Assembly: GCF_002261335.1 (NCBI RefSeq)
Contig: NZ_NEVL01000004.1
Coordinates: forward strand, 372,001-436,000
DNA: 64,000 nucleotides
Source: Bordetella genomosp. 1
GTDB lineage: Bacteria; Pseudomonadota; Gammaproteobacteria; Burkholderiales; Burkholderiaceae_B
Direction: 5' to 3'
The notes beneath the pieces are model-generated. The model had not been told where the DNA came from. It did not search any database and was given only the letters and a program-made list of their open reading frames with translations. Position numbers and translations under genes: made by a program. This document shows positions 45,996 to 54,495 of this stretch, one piece after another (the stretch's first letter is position 1; each line of letters opens with the position of its first letter).

Positions 45996-46973
45996 TTACT
46001 CGAAACGGACACGCGGGTCGGCCAGCGTGTAGGAGATGTCGGCCAGGATCAGACCCACGATGTAGAGGGTCGAACCGAGAAACACCATGGCGCGCACGAT
46101 GGAGAAGTCCTGCGCGTTGATGGCGTCGATGGTGTAGCTGCCCAGCCCCGGGATGCCGAAGAACGACTCGGCGATCAGGCTGCCCATGAACAGCAGCGGA
46201 ATGGCCGAGACGGTGCCGGTGAGGATGGGCAGCATGGCGTTGCGCAACACATGACGAAACAGCACCACCCGCTCCGACAGGCCCTTGGACCGCGCGGTGC
46301 GCACGTAATCCTTGCCGATCTCTTCGAGGAACAGCGTGCGGTAGAAGCGCGCCTCCGGCCCCAGCCGCGAGATGATGGCCACCAGCACCGGCAGCGCCAG
46401 GAACTTCACCATGTCGAGCCCGCCCGCGAAGCCGGAATATGGCACCAGCCGCCACAGCTTGGAAAACAGCCACTGGCCCGCGATGATGTAGAACAGGCTC
46501 GATATCGACAGCATCACCACGCACAGCACCACGCCCCAGAAATCGAGCCGGGTGGCGCGGAAGTACACCAGCACGAGCGAGAACACGATGCTGGCGAACA
46601 GGCCCAGCACGAAGGTCGGGATCGCCAGCGCCAGGCTCGGGCCCATGCGGTCGCGGATCTCGCGGCCGATGTCGCGGCCGCCATCCGAGGCGCCGAAGTC
46701 CATCACCAGCAGCGGCACGGAGCGCTGGTAGAACACCGTGTCGGTGTAGCGCGCGAGCCCTTCGGCCTGGCCGTTGTACATGAGCGGCTTGTCGTAGCCG
46801 CGCTCCGACTTCCAGCGGTCGATGGCCTCCTGGCTGGTGCGCTGGCCGCCGATGGCCAGCCGCGCCATGTCGTCGGGCGTGTTGACCGCGAAGAACAGCA
46901 GGAAGGTGAAGAGGTTGACCCCGATCAGGATCAGCACGCCGTACATCAGGCGGCGCAGCACGTAGGCGGTCAT
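45996..46973 (-). CDS. peptide ABC transporter permease (YejB/DppB-like)
   Basis: 325 residues with six helices. The N-terminal motif RRLMYGVLILIGVNLFTFLLFF and the periplasmic insert (AIGGQRTSQEAIDRWKSERG) fit the DppB/OppB/YejB group. The EAA loop is DYVRTARSKGLSERVVLFRHVLRNAMLP and the end has GSLIAESFFGIPGLGSYTIDAI. ATG 46973 overlaps the binding-protein stop by 4 bp. Confidence 0.92.
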   Translation of the reverse strand: MTAYVLRRLMYGVLILIGVNLFTFLLFFAVNTPDDMARLAIGGQRTSQEAIDRWKSERGYDKPLMYNGQAEGLARYTDTVFYQRSVPLLVMDFGASDGGRDIGREIRDRMGPSLALAIPTFVLGLFASIVFSLVLVYFRATRLDFWGVVLCVVMLSISSLFYIIAGQWLFSKLWRLVPYSGFAGGLDMVKFLALPVLVAIISRLGPEARFYRTLFLEEIGKDYVRTARSKGLSERVVLFRHVLRNAMLPILTGTVSAIPLLFMGSLIAESFFGIPGLGSYTIDAINAQDFSIVRAMVFLGSTLYIVGLILADISYTLADPRVRFE

Positions 46974-49219
46974 GGTTGCTCCTTGGCCTTGCGCGCCGAC
47001 TGGTCAGCCGTGCCGAAGGCGGTCTGCCGCTCGCGGCGCTTGAGCGCCACGTAGGCGGGCACGATCGCCAGCAGCACCAGGGCCACGAGCACGATCAGCC
47101 AGCGCCACACGGGGCGGTTCCATTCATCGATCTTCTCGACCCGCAGCGCCGGATCGACCTTCATGTACTGGAGCGTGTTGCGCACCATCTGGGTGGGCTT
47201 GGCATTGCCGACCCACTGCTGGTAGGCGCCGCCCGACTTCGGGAAAAAGCCGAACATCCAGACCGCGTCGCGCCGCACCAGCTCGACCATCTTCGCGATG
47301 ATGGCCGCCTTCTCGGGACCGTCGTCCTGGAACTTCATCTGCTCGAACAGGCGGTCGAACTCGGGGTTGTCGTAGTTGGCCGCGTTCTCGCCGCCCTTGC
47401 CGGCCTTCGCATTCGGGCCGTAGAGCAGGAAGAGGAAGTTCTCGGCGTCGGGATAGTCGGCGTTCCAGCCCCACAGGAACAGCTGGGCCGTGCCGCGCCG
47501 CATCTTGTCCTGGAAGCGGTTGTAGTCGGTCGAACGCACATCCATCTGGATGCCGATGCGCGCGAGCTGGCGCCGCAGCCAGTCGAACTGCGGGTTGCTG
47601 CCGCCGCCCGTCATGGCGTCGTAGTAGATGACCAGCGGCGCCCCCGTGGCGGCGTTGCGGCCATCGGGATAGCCGGCCTCGGCCAGCAACTTGCGCGCGG
47701 TGTCGAGCGACTTGCGCTGCGGCTTGCCGTCGACCAGGTCGTAGACCACGGGGTTGTAGCCCTCGGGCGGCGCCACGTAGCCCAGCACGCCCGGCGGCAC
47801 CGGCCCGTTGGCGACCTCGGCCTGGCTGTTCTCGAACACGGCGACGTATTCTTCCCAGTCGACCGCGATGCTGATGGCCTGGCGCAGCTTGCGATTCTTC
47901 TCCTGCTGCTCGGGCGTGTCGCCGCGGCCCACCACCGGGTCGAGCCAGTTGAAGCCCATGTACCAGTTGGAGGTTTCGACGGTGGTGGGCAGCTGGATGC
48001 CGTGTTCGCGATACAGGGCGGCCTTCTCGGGCGAGTCGCCCGCGGCCACCAGCATGGCCACGCCGTACTCGCCGCGCTCGACCTGCGGCACGTCGTAGTA
48101 GCCCTGCTGGAACTTGCCCGTGAGCGGCACCGCCTCCTTCTCGATCGAGAACACCACCTTGTCGAGGAAGGGCGTGGGCTTGCCGCAATCGGCGAGCAGC
48201 CCGGCCTCGCGGTCGCCCGGCTCGCCCTCGCAGGGGTAGGCCTCGCCGTGATAGTTGGGATTGCGCACCAGCACGTGGCGCCAGTTCTGGATCGACTCGC
48301 CCAGCATGAACGGCCCGGTGCCGACCGGCCAGGTATTGAGCGAGAGATCGTGCGCGGCCATGCCCGGCTGGCTGTAGAAGCGGTCGGCCTCCCACGGCAC
48401 CGGCGCGGTGAAGGTCATCGCGAGCCAGTACTTGAACTGCGGGTACTTGCCCTTGACGCGGATGCGCAGCGTGTGCGGGTCGAGCGCGCTGACGCCGTCG
48501 AAGCCATCGGCCTCGCGCAGGTCCAGCCACGGCAGGTCGCGCGCGCCGGGCGCCAGGCCCTTGCGCAGCGCCGCGTCACGCTCGCGCAGCGACTTGCCGT
48601 AGTCATCCAGGCCGATCACGTAATCGGCCATCAGCGAGTAGATGGGCGAGGCCACGCGCGGGCTGGCGAGGCGGCGGAAGGCGTAGACGTAGTCGGCGGC
48701 GGTGAGCTCGCGCGTGCCGGTTTCGGGGAAGTCGGGGATGTAGAACTTGTCGTCGAGCTCGCCGGCGGCCAGCGGGAAGTATTGGTAGCTGCCGTCGGCG
48801 CGGCGGGCGAACGCGGGATGGGGCTGGAAGCGGATGCCGGGCCGGATCTTGATGTCGTAGACACTCTCGGCGATCTTCTCGCCCGGCGCGTCGTCGGGCA
48901 GCGGCTGGCCCTGGGCATCGAGGTAGGTGGGATGCGAGATCTCGCTGGCGGCGCGCGGGATGAGCTCGTAGGGCCGCTTGAGATAGTGATAGCCGTAGAG
49001 CGGCTCGTAGATGTTGTAGGTGTAGGCGGTTTCGTCGGTGGAGTACGACTGCGCCGGATCGAGATACTTGGGCGAGCGCTTCACGAAGGCCGTGTACAGC
49101 GCATTCTCGGCCATGGCGCCGGCCGCGTACGGACTGTTGATGGGGTTTTCTCGCGAGCATCCCGCCAACAGCCCGGCAAGGACCATGAGCGTCGCGCCCA
49201 GCCGCCACTTCAGATTCAT
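46970..49219 (-). CDS. peptide ABC binding lipoprotein with extra C-terminal membrane helix
   Basis: 749 residues. Lipobox LAGC; the body is a cluster-C (family 5) extracellular solute-binding protein: KSPKYLDPAQSYSTDET-like start, RPGIRFQPHPAFAR, NTWPVGTGPFML, YMGFNWLDPVVG, RKLLAEAGYPDG, QLFLWGWNADYPDAENF. It is larger than typical DppA/YejA (about 535-600). The C-terminus has a membrane helix WRWLIVLVALVLLAIVPAYVAL with a basic tail, so the protein may be anchored at both ends. First gene of the four-gene transporter operon. ATG 49219 follows AGGAACGCATCG. Confidence 0.9.
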   Translation of the reverse strand: MNLKWRLGATLMVLAGLLAGCSRENPINSPYAAGAMAENALYTAFVKRSPKYLDPAQSYSTDETAYTYNIYEPLYGYHYLKRPYELIPRAASEISHPTYLDAQGQPLPDDAPGEKIAESVYDIKIRPGIRFQPHPAFARRADGSYQYFPLAAGELDDKFYIPDFPETGTRELTAADYVYAFRRLASPRVASPIYSLMADYVIGLDDYGKSLRERDAALRKGLAPGARDLPWLDLREADGFDGVSALDPHTLRIRVKGKYPQFKYWLAMTFTAPVPWEADRFYSQPGMAAHDLSLNTWPVGTGPFMLGESIQNWRHVLVRNPNYHGEAYPCEGEPGDREAGLLADCGKPTPFLDKVVFSIEKEAVPLTGKFQQGYYDVPQVERGEYGVAMLVAAGDSPEKAALYREHGIQLPTTVETSNWYMGFNWLDPVVGRGDTPEQQEKNRKLRQAISIAVDWEEYVAVFENSQAEVANGPVPPGVLGYVAPPEGYNPVVYDLVDGKPQRKSLDTARKLLAEAGYPDGRNAATGAPLVIYYDAMTGGGSNPQFDWLRRQLARIGIQMDVRSTDYNRFQDKMRRGTAQLFLWGWNADYPDAENFLFLLYGPNAKAGKGGENAANYDNPEFDRLFEQMKFQDDGPEKAAIIAKMVELVRRDAVWMFGFFPKSGGAYQQWVGNAKPTQMVRNTLQYMKVDPALRVEKIDEWNRPVWRWLIVLVALVLLAIVPAYVALKRRERQTAFGTADQSARKAKEQP

Positions 49220-49301
49220 CGATGCGTTCCTGGTAAATGCTGGCGCAAAGCATAGCAAAGCCGGACGTCCGTCCGAATCGGGGCTAGCCCGCCCGTGGCG
49301 C

Positions 49302-49973
49302 TCAGCACTGGCGCTGTTTCCAGCAGTCGTAGCGCCACTTCCAGGGCTCGGTGGGCTGCTTACCCTGCCACAGGCCCCGTCCGGCGTCGCGCGCCTGCCG
49401 CTGCAGGGCCGGCAGCGCCTGGTCGCGCAGGTAGTCGCCGCGCCGGGCCGTGTAGGCCCAGGCGTAGCCGGCCGCGACCATGGCGCGGTTGGCCGAATTG
49501 CCGTCGGGCAGCATCAGCGCGCAGAGCTCGCGTTCGTATTGGTCGCGTTCGTAGCACTGCGCCGTGATCTCGCGCCCGGCCACGAGCTCCGCCAGGTGCT
49601 TGCGCGCGGCCTCCGCGTAGGGCTGGCCGGGCTGGTCGGCGCCGTGGCCGGTCTCGGGGGCGTCGATGCTGTCGAGGCGCACGCGCCGCTGGCCCTGGGC
49701 CGTGCGCAGCGTGACCGTGTCGCCGTCGGCCACGTTCACCACGGTGCCCGTGAGCGTGTAGCGGCCGGCGGGCACGGCCTGCCCGGGCACCGCGCCGCCG
49801 CCTCCGGGCGCGGCCGGCCCGCGCTGCGAGGGGGCCGGCGCATCGGCTTGGCCGCGCTCCGCGCCGCGGTAAACCAGATTGCCGACGAACGCGATCAGCA
49901 GCGCGGCCAGCGCCGGCGCGAAACGGCGGACGAGGCGGTTCGGGAGGGGCGCGGGGCCGCGGCGACGGGCCAT
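49302..49973 (-). CDS. thermonuclease (SNase)-like protein
   Basis: 223 residues. N-terminal membrane anchor or signal (RFAPALAALLIAFVGNLVY), a Pro/Gly linker, then the SNase OB-fold: VVNVADGDTVTL, RRVRLDSIDAPE, then ERELCALML and NRAMVAAGYAW; the Arg/Glu/Arg catalytic set of staphylococcal nuclease is consistent. Ends in a Trp/Cys-rich piece (KWRYDCWKQRQC). It may degrade nucleic acids in the periplasm. ATG 49973 chosen. Confidence 0.85.
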   Translation of the reverse strand: MARRRGPAPLPNRLVRRFAPALAALLIAFVGNLVYRGAERGQADAPAPSQRGPAAPGGGGAVPGQAVPAGRYTLTGTVVNVADGDTVTLRTAQGQRRVRLDSIDAPETGHGADQPGQPYAEAARKHLAELVAGREITAQCYERDQYERELCALMLPDGNSANRAMVAAGYAWAYTARRGDYLRDQALPALQRQARDAGRGLWQGKQPTEPWKWRYDCWKQRQC

Positions 49974-50050
49974 GGACGGACTCGGAGATGGAAACGTCCG
50001 AAGTGTGCCACGGCTGGCCGCCGCCGGGGAGGCGGCGGCGCGCGGATGCC

Positions 50051-51082
50051 CTACAGCCAGCCGGAGCGGCGGAAACGCCAGTACAGCACGCCGCAGAGCG
50101 CGGCGATGGTGGCGAGCGTGACCGGGTAGCCCCAGTGGGTCTTGAGCTCGGGCATGTATTCGAAGTTCATGCCGTAGATGCCGGCCACCGCCGTGGGCAC
50201 GGCCAGGATGGCGGCCCAGGAGGCCAGCTTGCGCGTGGTGTCGTTCTGCTGGCCCTGGCCGATCATGAGGCTGGCCTCGAAGGCGAAGGCCAGCGCCTCG
50301 CGCAGCGCGCTGATCAGCTCGTCGACGCGCAGCACCCGGTCGGCCACCTCGCCGAAATAGGGCCGCGCGTGTTCGTCGACGGCCGACATCTCGACGCGCG
50401 AGAGACGGCGGCAGATCTCGGCCAGCGGTGCGATGGCGTTGTGGATGCGCAGCAGGTCGCGCCGCTGGCGGTAGAGGCGGCGGATATCCGAATCCTTGGC
50501 GCCGCGGATCAGGAGCTTCTGCTCGGCGTTCTCGACCACGTGTTCGAGCTTGTTGACCGCCACCACGTAGCGGTCGACCAGCCAGTCGAGCAGTTCGGAG
50601 ACGACGTAGTCGCTGCCGCGCTTGAGGATCTCGGGCGCGGCCTCCAGGCGCTCGCGCAGCGCGGTGTGGGCCGACAGCGCGCCGCGGCGCACCGTGACCA
50701 GGAAGCCTTCGCCGATGAGGTATTGGGTTTCGCCGAACACGGGACGGTCGGCCTCGACCTCGACCGTGATCGCGACCACCAGCACCATGTTGCCGTAGTC
50801 GATGATCTTGGGCCGGCGGTGCGGCTCCAGCATCTCTTCGCGGTTTTTGTCGCAGGCGCCGAGCGTGTCGGCGACGTAGGCGAGCGTTTGCGGGCTGGGA
50901 TCGCGCAGGCCGATCCAGAGCATGTCGTGATCGCCGTGCGCATACTCGCCGATGTCGGCCAGCGCCACGTCACGCGCGCGGCGGCCGTTGGCATAGGCCA
51001 CCGAGGCCACGACCTCGGTGGGCACCGGTGGCGCGGCGGCGGGGACCTGCGGCGTATCGGCCACCGGATTCTCTGTTGGCAT
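50051..51082 (-). CDS. corA: CorA-family Mg2+/Co2+ transporter
   Basis: 343 residues. Long cytoplasmic N-terminus and helical stalk (DYVVSELLDWLVDRYVVAVNKLEHVVENAEQKLL), then two helices with the family hallmark YGMNFEYMPE (GMN). Ends basic (YWRFRRSGWL). It forms pentameric channels for divalent cations in the inner membrane. ATG 51082 has AAGGAGGGCGT just upstream. Confidence 0.93.
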   Translation of the reverse strand: MPTENPVADTPQVPAAAPPVPTEVVASVAYANGRRARDVALADIGEYAHGDHDMLWIGLRDPSPQTLAYVADTLGACDKNREEMLEPHRRPKIIDYGNMVLVVAITVEVEADRPVFGETQYLIGEGFLVTVRRGALSAHTALRERLEAAPEILKRGSDYVVSELLDWLVDRYVVAVNKLEHVVENAEQKLLIRGAKDSDIRRLYRQRRDLLRIHNAIAPLAEICRRLSRVEMSAVDEHARPYFGEVADRVLRVDELISALREALAFAFEASLMIGQGQQNDTTRKLASWAAILAVPTAVAGIYGMNFEYMPELKTHWGYPVTLATIAALCGVLYWRFRRSGWL

Positions 51083-51148
51083 ACGCCCTCCTTTGACTGG
51101 GCGGGCCGGGCGCGTCTTTGTCTGCGCCGGCCTCCGGCCCATGATAGC

Positions 51149-53362
51149 TCAGGAGAACAGCTTGCGTAGGCGCTGCCCCACGTCGATCGCGGGCGCCCCC
51201 GCCGCGCCCAGGCCGCGGCCGCGATCGAACGGCAGGTCGGGCGGTTTGGGCAGGTGTTCGAACATCGGCAGCATCGCGTCGGTGATGAAGCGCGTGCGGG
51301 CGCCGTACACGTGCTTGTCGCCCATGCCGGTCTGGTTGTGCACGTAGAAGCGCTGCGGCACGACGATCTGCAGCCGCTCGCGGGCCCGCGTCATCGCCAC
51401 GTACAGCAGGCGGCGCTCTTCCTCGATCTCCTCGGCCGTGTCGGTGGACATGTCCGAGGGGATGCAACCGTCGACCGCGTTGAGCAGGTAGACGGCCTTC
51501 CACTCCTGCCCCTTGGCCGAATGGATGGTGGAGAGAATCATGTAGTCCTCGTCGAGCAGCGGCGTGCCGGATTCGTCGCTGGTGGCCGAGGGCGGGTCGA
51601 GCGTGAGCTCGGTGAGAAAGCGTTCGCGCGTGGGATAGCCGCCCGCCAGCCGCTGCAGCTGTTCCAGGTCGGCACGGCGCACGCGCGCATCGTCGAACAG
51701 GCGCTCGAGCAGCTCGCCATACCAGCCCAAAGCCACCTCCACGTCGGCCGGCCAGCCCAGTTGCGGCGAGCGCAGGCGCGCGTAGGCCTGCACCAGCGCC
51801 TGCCAGTCTTCGCTGGCGGCGGCCGGCACCTTGAAGGCGCTCAGCGTGGCGAGCGGATCGGCCGACTCGGCCAGCGCGTCCATCAGCTTGCCGGCGGTCG
51901 CCGGCCCCACGCCCGGCACCAGCTGCGTGACGCGGAAGCCGGCCATGCGCGAGCGCGGGTTCTCGGCCCAGCGCAGCAGCGAGAGCAGGTCCTTGATGTG
52001 CGCTGCCTCGAGAAAGCGCAGGCCGCCGAACTTGACGAAGGGAATGTTGCGGCGCGTGAGCTCGAGCTCGAGCGCGGCGCTGTGGCTGGCGGTGCGGAAC
52101 AGCACGGCCTGCGACTTGAGCGTCTGCCCTTCCTCGCGCCGCGCCAGCACCTGGTCGGCCACCCAGCGCGCCTGGCCGGCCTCGTCGCTCACGCTCACGA
52201 GCTCGGGCCGCTGGCTCGACGCGCGGTCGGTCCAGAGCTCCTTGGCGTAGCGCTCGGGCGCCAGCGCGATCACGGCGTTGGAGGCGTCCAGGATGGGCTG
52301 GGTCGAACGATAGTTGCGTTCGAGCGTGATGACGTGCGCACCCGCCCCCACCTGTTGCGGGAAGTCCAGGATGTTGCGCACCGTGGCGGCACGAAAGCCA
52401 TAGATGGACTGCGCGTCGTCGCCCACCACCGTGAGGCCGCGGCCGTCGGGCTTCATCGCCAGCAGGATGGACGACTGCAGCCGGTTGGTGTCCTGGTATT
52501 CGTCGACCAGCACGTGATCGAAGCGACCGCCGATGTCGGCGGCCAGCGCGGGCTCCTGCATCATCTCCGCCCAATACAGCAGCAGGTCGTCGTAATCGAG
52601 GATCTGCTGGTCCTGCTTGGCCAGCATGTAGGCCTGGAACAGGCGCTTGAGCTCGGCCTCCCACTGGGCGCACCAGGGAAACGCCTGCGCCAGCACCTCG
52701 CCCAGCGGCAGCTGGCTGTTGATGACGCGCGAATAGATCGACAGGCAGGTGCCCTTGAGCGGAAAGCGATTCTGCGTGGCGGACAGCCCGAGCTCGTGGC
52801 GCACCATGCCCATCAGATCTTCGGCGTCGGCGCGGTCGTGCACCGTGAAGGCCTCGGCCAGGCCGATGCGATGGGCGCAGTCGCGCAGCAGGCGCGCGCC
52901 CACGCTGTGGAAGGTGCCGGCCCACGGCAGCGACGGCGCGTGCTGGCTCGCGCCCAGGCGCATGAGCTTGCGCAGCACGCCACCCACGCGCCGCTCCATT
53001 TCCTGCGCCGCGCGGCGCGAGAAAGTCAGCAGCAGCAGGCGCTGCGGGTCGGCGCCGTTGCGGATCAGGTGCGCCACGCGATGCGCGAGCGTGTTGGTCT
53101 TGCCCGAGCCCGCGCCGGCGATCACCAGCAGCGCCTGGCCGGGCGCGGCCCCGGGCGCCACGCCGAACTCGGCGGCCGCGCGCTGCTCGGCATTCAGGTC
53201 GCCGAGCGGGTCGGTGGCGGCGGCGTCGGCCGGCGCGCGGTCGGCGCCGCCCGCGGTGGCATCAGGGGCGGCGCGCTCGCGGTGGGCGGCTGCGCCCGTG
53301 TCCGCGGCATGCGGGGCGGGCGGCGTAAGGTCGGGCGGGGCCGGCTGATCGGGATGGGACAT
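51149..53362 (-). CDS. UvrD/Rep-type superfamily 1 helicase, probably SOS-controlled
   Basis: 737 residues. After an acidic/Ala-Pro N-terminus (1-55) come the SF1A motifs: LNAEQRAAAEF (Q-motif), AGAGSGKTNTLAHRV (Walker A), LTFSRRAAQEM (Ia), VLVDEYQDTNRLQ (II), VVGDDAQSIYGFRAA (III), ITLERNYRST (IV), ILSTIHSAKGQEWKAV (V), VAMTRARERLQI (VI). It unwinds DNA 3'-5', probably in repair or replication restart; it is not clearly UvrD, Rep or PcrA. A LexA-type box 34 bp upstream of ATG 53362 suggests damage induction. The start has only a weak ribosome site. Confidence 0.9.
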   Translation of the reverse strand: MSHPDQPAPPDLTPPAPHAADTGAAAHRERAAPDATAGGADRAPADAAATDPLGDLNAEQRAAAEFGVAPGAAPGQALLVIAGAGSGKTNTLAHRVAHLIRNGADPQRLLLLTFSRRAAQEMERRVGGVLRKLMRLGASQHAPSLPWAGTFHSVGARLLRDCAHRIGLAEAFTVHDRADAEDLMGMVRHELGLSATQNRFPLKGTCLSIYSRVINSQLPLGEVLAQAFPWCAQWEAELKRLFQAYMLAKQDQQILDYDDLLLYWAEMMQEPALAADIGGRFDHVLVDEYQDTNRLQSSILLAMKPDGRGLTVVGDDAQSIYGFRAATVRNILDFPQQVGAGAHVITLERNYRSTQPILDASNAVIALAPERYAKELWTDRASSQRPELVSVSDEAGQARWVADQVLARREEGQTLKSQAVLFRTASHSAALELELTRRNIPFVKFGGLRFLEAAHIKDLLSLLRWAENPRSRMAGFRVTQLVPGVGPATAGKLMDALAESADPLATLSAFKVPAAASEDWQALVQAYARLRSPQLGWPADVEVALGWYGELLERLFDDARVRRADLEQLQRLAGGYPTRERFLTELTLDPPSATSDESGTPLLDEDYMILSTIHSAKGQEWKAVYLLNAVDGCIPSDMSTDTAEEIEEERRLLYVAMTRARERLQIVVPQRFYVHNQTGMGDKHVYGARTRFITDAMLPMFEHLPKPPDLPFDRGRGLGAAGAPAIDVGQRLRKLFS

Positions 53363-53395
53363 GAAGCGAAGGAATTCGGAACGACGGGCGGATAA

Positions 53396-53411
53396 CTGTA
53401 TATTTATACAG
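53396..53411. promoter_or_regulatory. LexA box between helicase and DUF72 gene
   Basis: CTGTATATTTATACAG keeps both CTGT/ACAG arms with eight AT bases between, a near-consensus enterobacterial SOS box. It lies between two divergent starts (53362 and 53441), so it can control either or both. Confidence 0.8.
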
Positions 53412-53440
53412 ATTAATTTAACCCAGATTTGCCCCCGGCC

Positions 53441-54352
53441 ATGTCCGCCCGCATTCTCACCGGCACCGCCTCCTGGACCGACCCCACCCTGCTGGCCTGC
53501 GGCCGCTTCTACCCGCCCGAGGCACGCGACGCCGCCAGCCGGCTGCGTTTCTACGCCTCGCGCTTCGGTCTGGTCGAGGCAGACGCCAGCTTCTACGCCC
53601 TCGCCGACCCGGCCGTCTCGCACACCTGGACCCAGCGCACGCCGCCCGGCTTCGTGTTCAACATGAAGGCGTTCCGGCTGTTCACCGGCCACGCCACGCC
53701 GGCCGCCGCGCTGCCGCGCGACATGCGGCGCGACCTGGGCCTGGACGACGCGCCCGACTCCGCCGTGCTCTACGACAACCAGGTGCCGCCCGAATGGCTC
53801 GCGGAGATCTGGAACCGGCAGCTGATGGCGCTCGAGCCGCTGCGCCAGGCCGACCGCCTCGGCGCGCTGCATCTGCAGTTCGCGCCCTGGGTGCGGCGCG
53901 ACGCGCGCGGCATGGCGCGCGTGCGGGCGGCGATCCGCCATGCGCGCGAGGTGCCGACCACGGTGGAGTTTCGCCATCGCAGCTGGTTCGACGGCGCCCA
54001 CGCCACGCGCGAGACGCTGGCGTTCGAGCGCGACCTGGGCGTGGTGCACACGGTGGTCGATGCGCCGCAGGGCTTCGACAACACCGTGCCCGCCGTGTGG
54101 GAAACCACCTCCGATGCGCTGGCGCTGGTGCGGCTGCACGGCCGCAACGCGGCAAGCTGGAACACCCGCGCGGGCGCATCCTCGTCGCGCTTCCAATACG
54201 AGTACACGCCCGAAGAAATCGCCGACCTCGCGCGCCGCATCGCCGCGCTGGCCGAGCGCAGCGGCCAGACCCACGTGGTGCTCAACACCAACTACCAGGA
54301 CCAGGGCGTGACCAACGCCGCCAACCTGAACCGTGCGCTGGGGTTGGTCTGA
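53441..54352 (+). CDS. DUF72-family protein (YecE-like)
   Basis: 303 residues. TIM-barrel-like DUF72 proteins begin with a GTASWTDP-type motif, as here (ILTGTASWTDPTLL), with FVEADASFY-like residues (GLVEADASFYALAD), then FNMKAFRLFTGH, LHLQFAPWVRR, VEFRHRSWFDG, LVRLHGRNAASWN and VLNTNYQDQGVTNA. Biochemical role is unknown. Divergent from the helicase and sharing the LexA box. ATG 53441 is preferred over TTG 53429. Confidence 0.88.
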   Translation: MSARILTGTASWTDPTLLACGRFYPPEARDAASRLRFYASRFGLVEADASFYALADPAVSHTWTQRTPPGFVFNMKAFRLFTGHATPAAALPRDMRRDLGLDDAPDSAVLYDNQVPPEWLAEIWNRQLMALEPLRQADRLGALHLQFAPWVRRDARGMARVRAAIRHAREVPTTVEFRHRSWFDGAHATRETLAFERDLGVVHTVVDAPQGFDNTVPAVWETTSDALALVRLHGRNAASWNTRAGASSSRFQYEYTPEEIADLARRIAALAERSGQTHVVLNTNYQDQGVTNAANLNRALGLV

Positions 54353-54470
54353 ACACCGATCCCGCGCGCGCGGAACGTCGCTCAGGCTGAATTCTGCCCC
54401 GGCTTGAGAATCTGAGAGGGGACGTACGACACAAACAGCGGAGAAAGGCGATGTGATCCCCCTCCCGCGA

Positions 54471-54487
54471 CGGCCGCAAGGCGGCCG
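54471..54487 (+). promoter_or_regulatory. hairpin just upstream of cdiB
   Basis: CGGCCGC (54471-54477) and GCGGCCG (54481-54487) around AAG, ending eight bases before the cdiB ATG and so covering the place of the ribosome binding site, which is otherwise weak. Confidence 0.4.
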
Positions 54488-54495
54488 GTGTCGAC

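Noticed and set aside
44565-49255. Two long plus-strand frames opposite the ABC transporter genes
   Set aside because: Shadows; the transporter proteins with clear motifs are on the minus strand.
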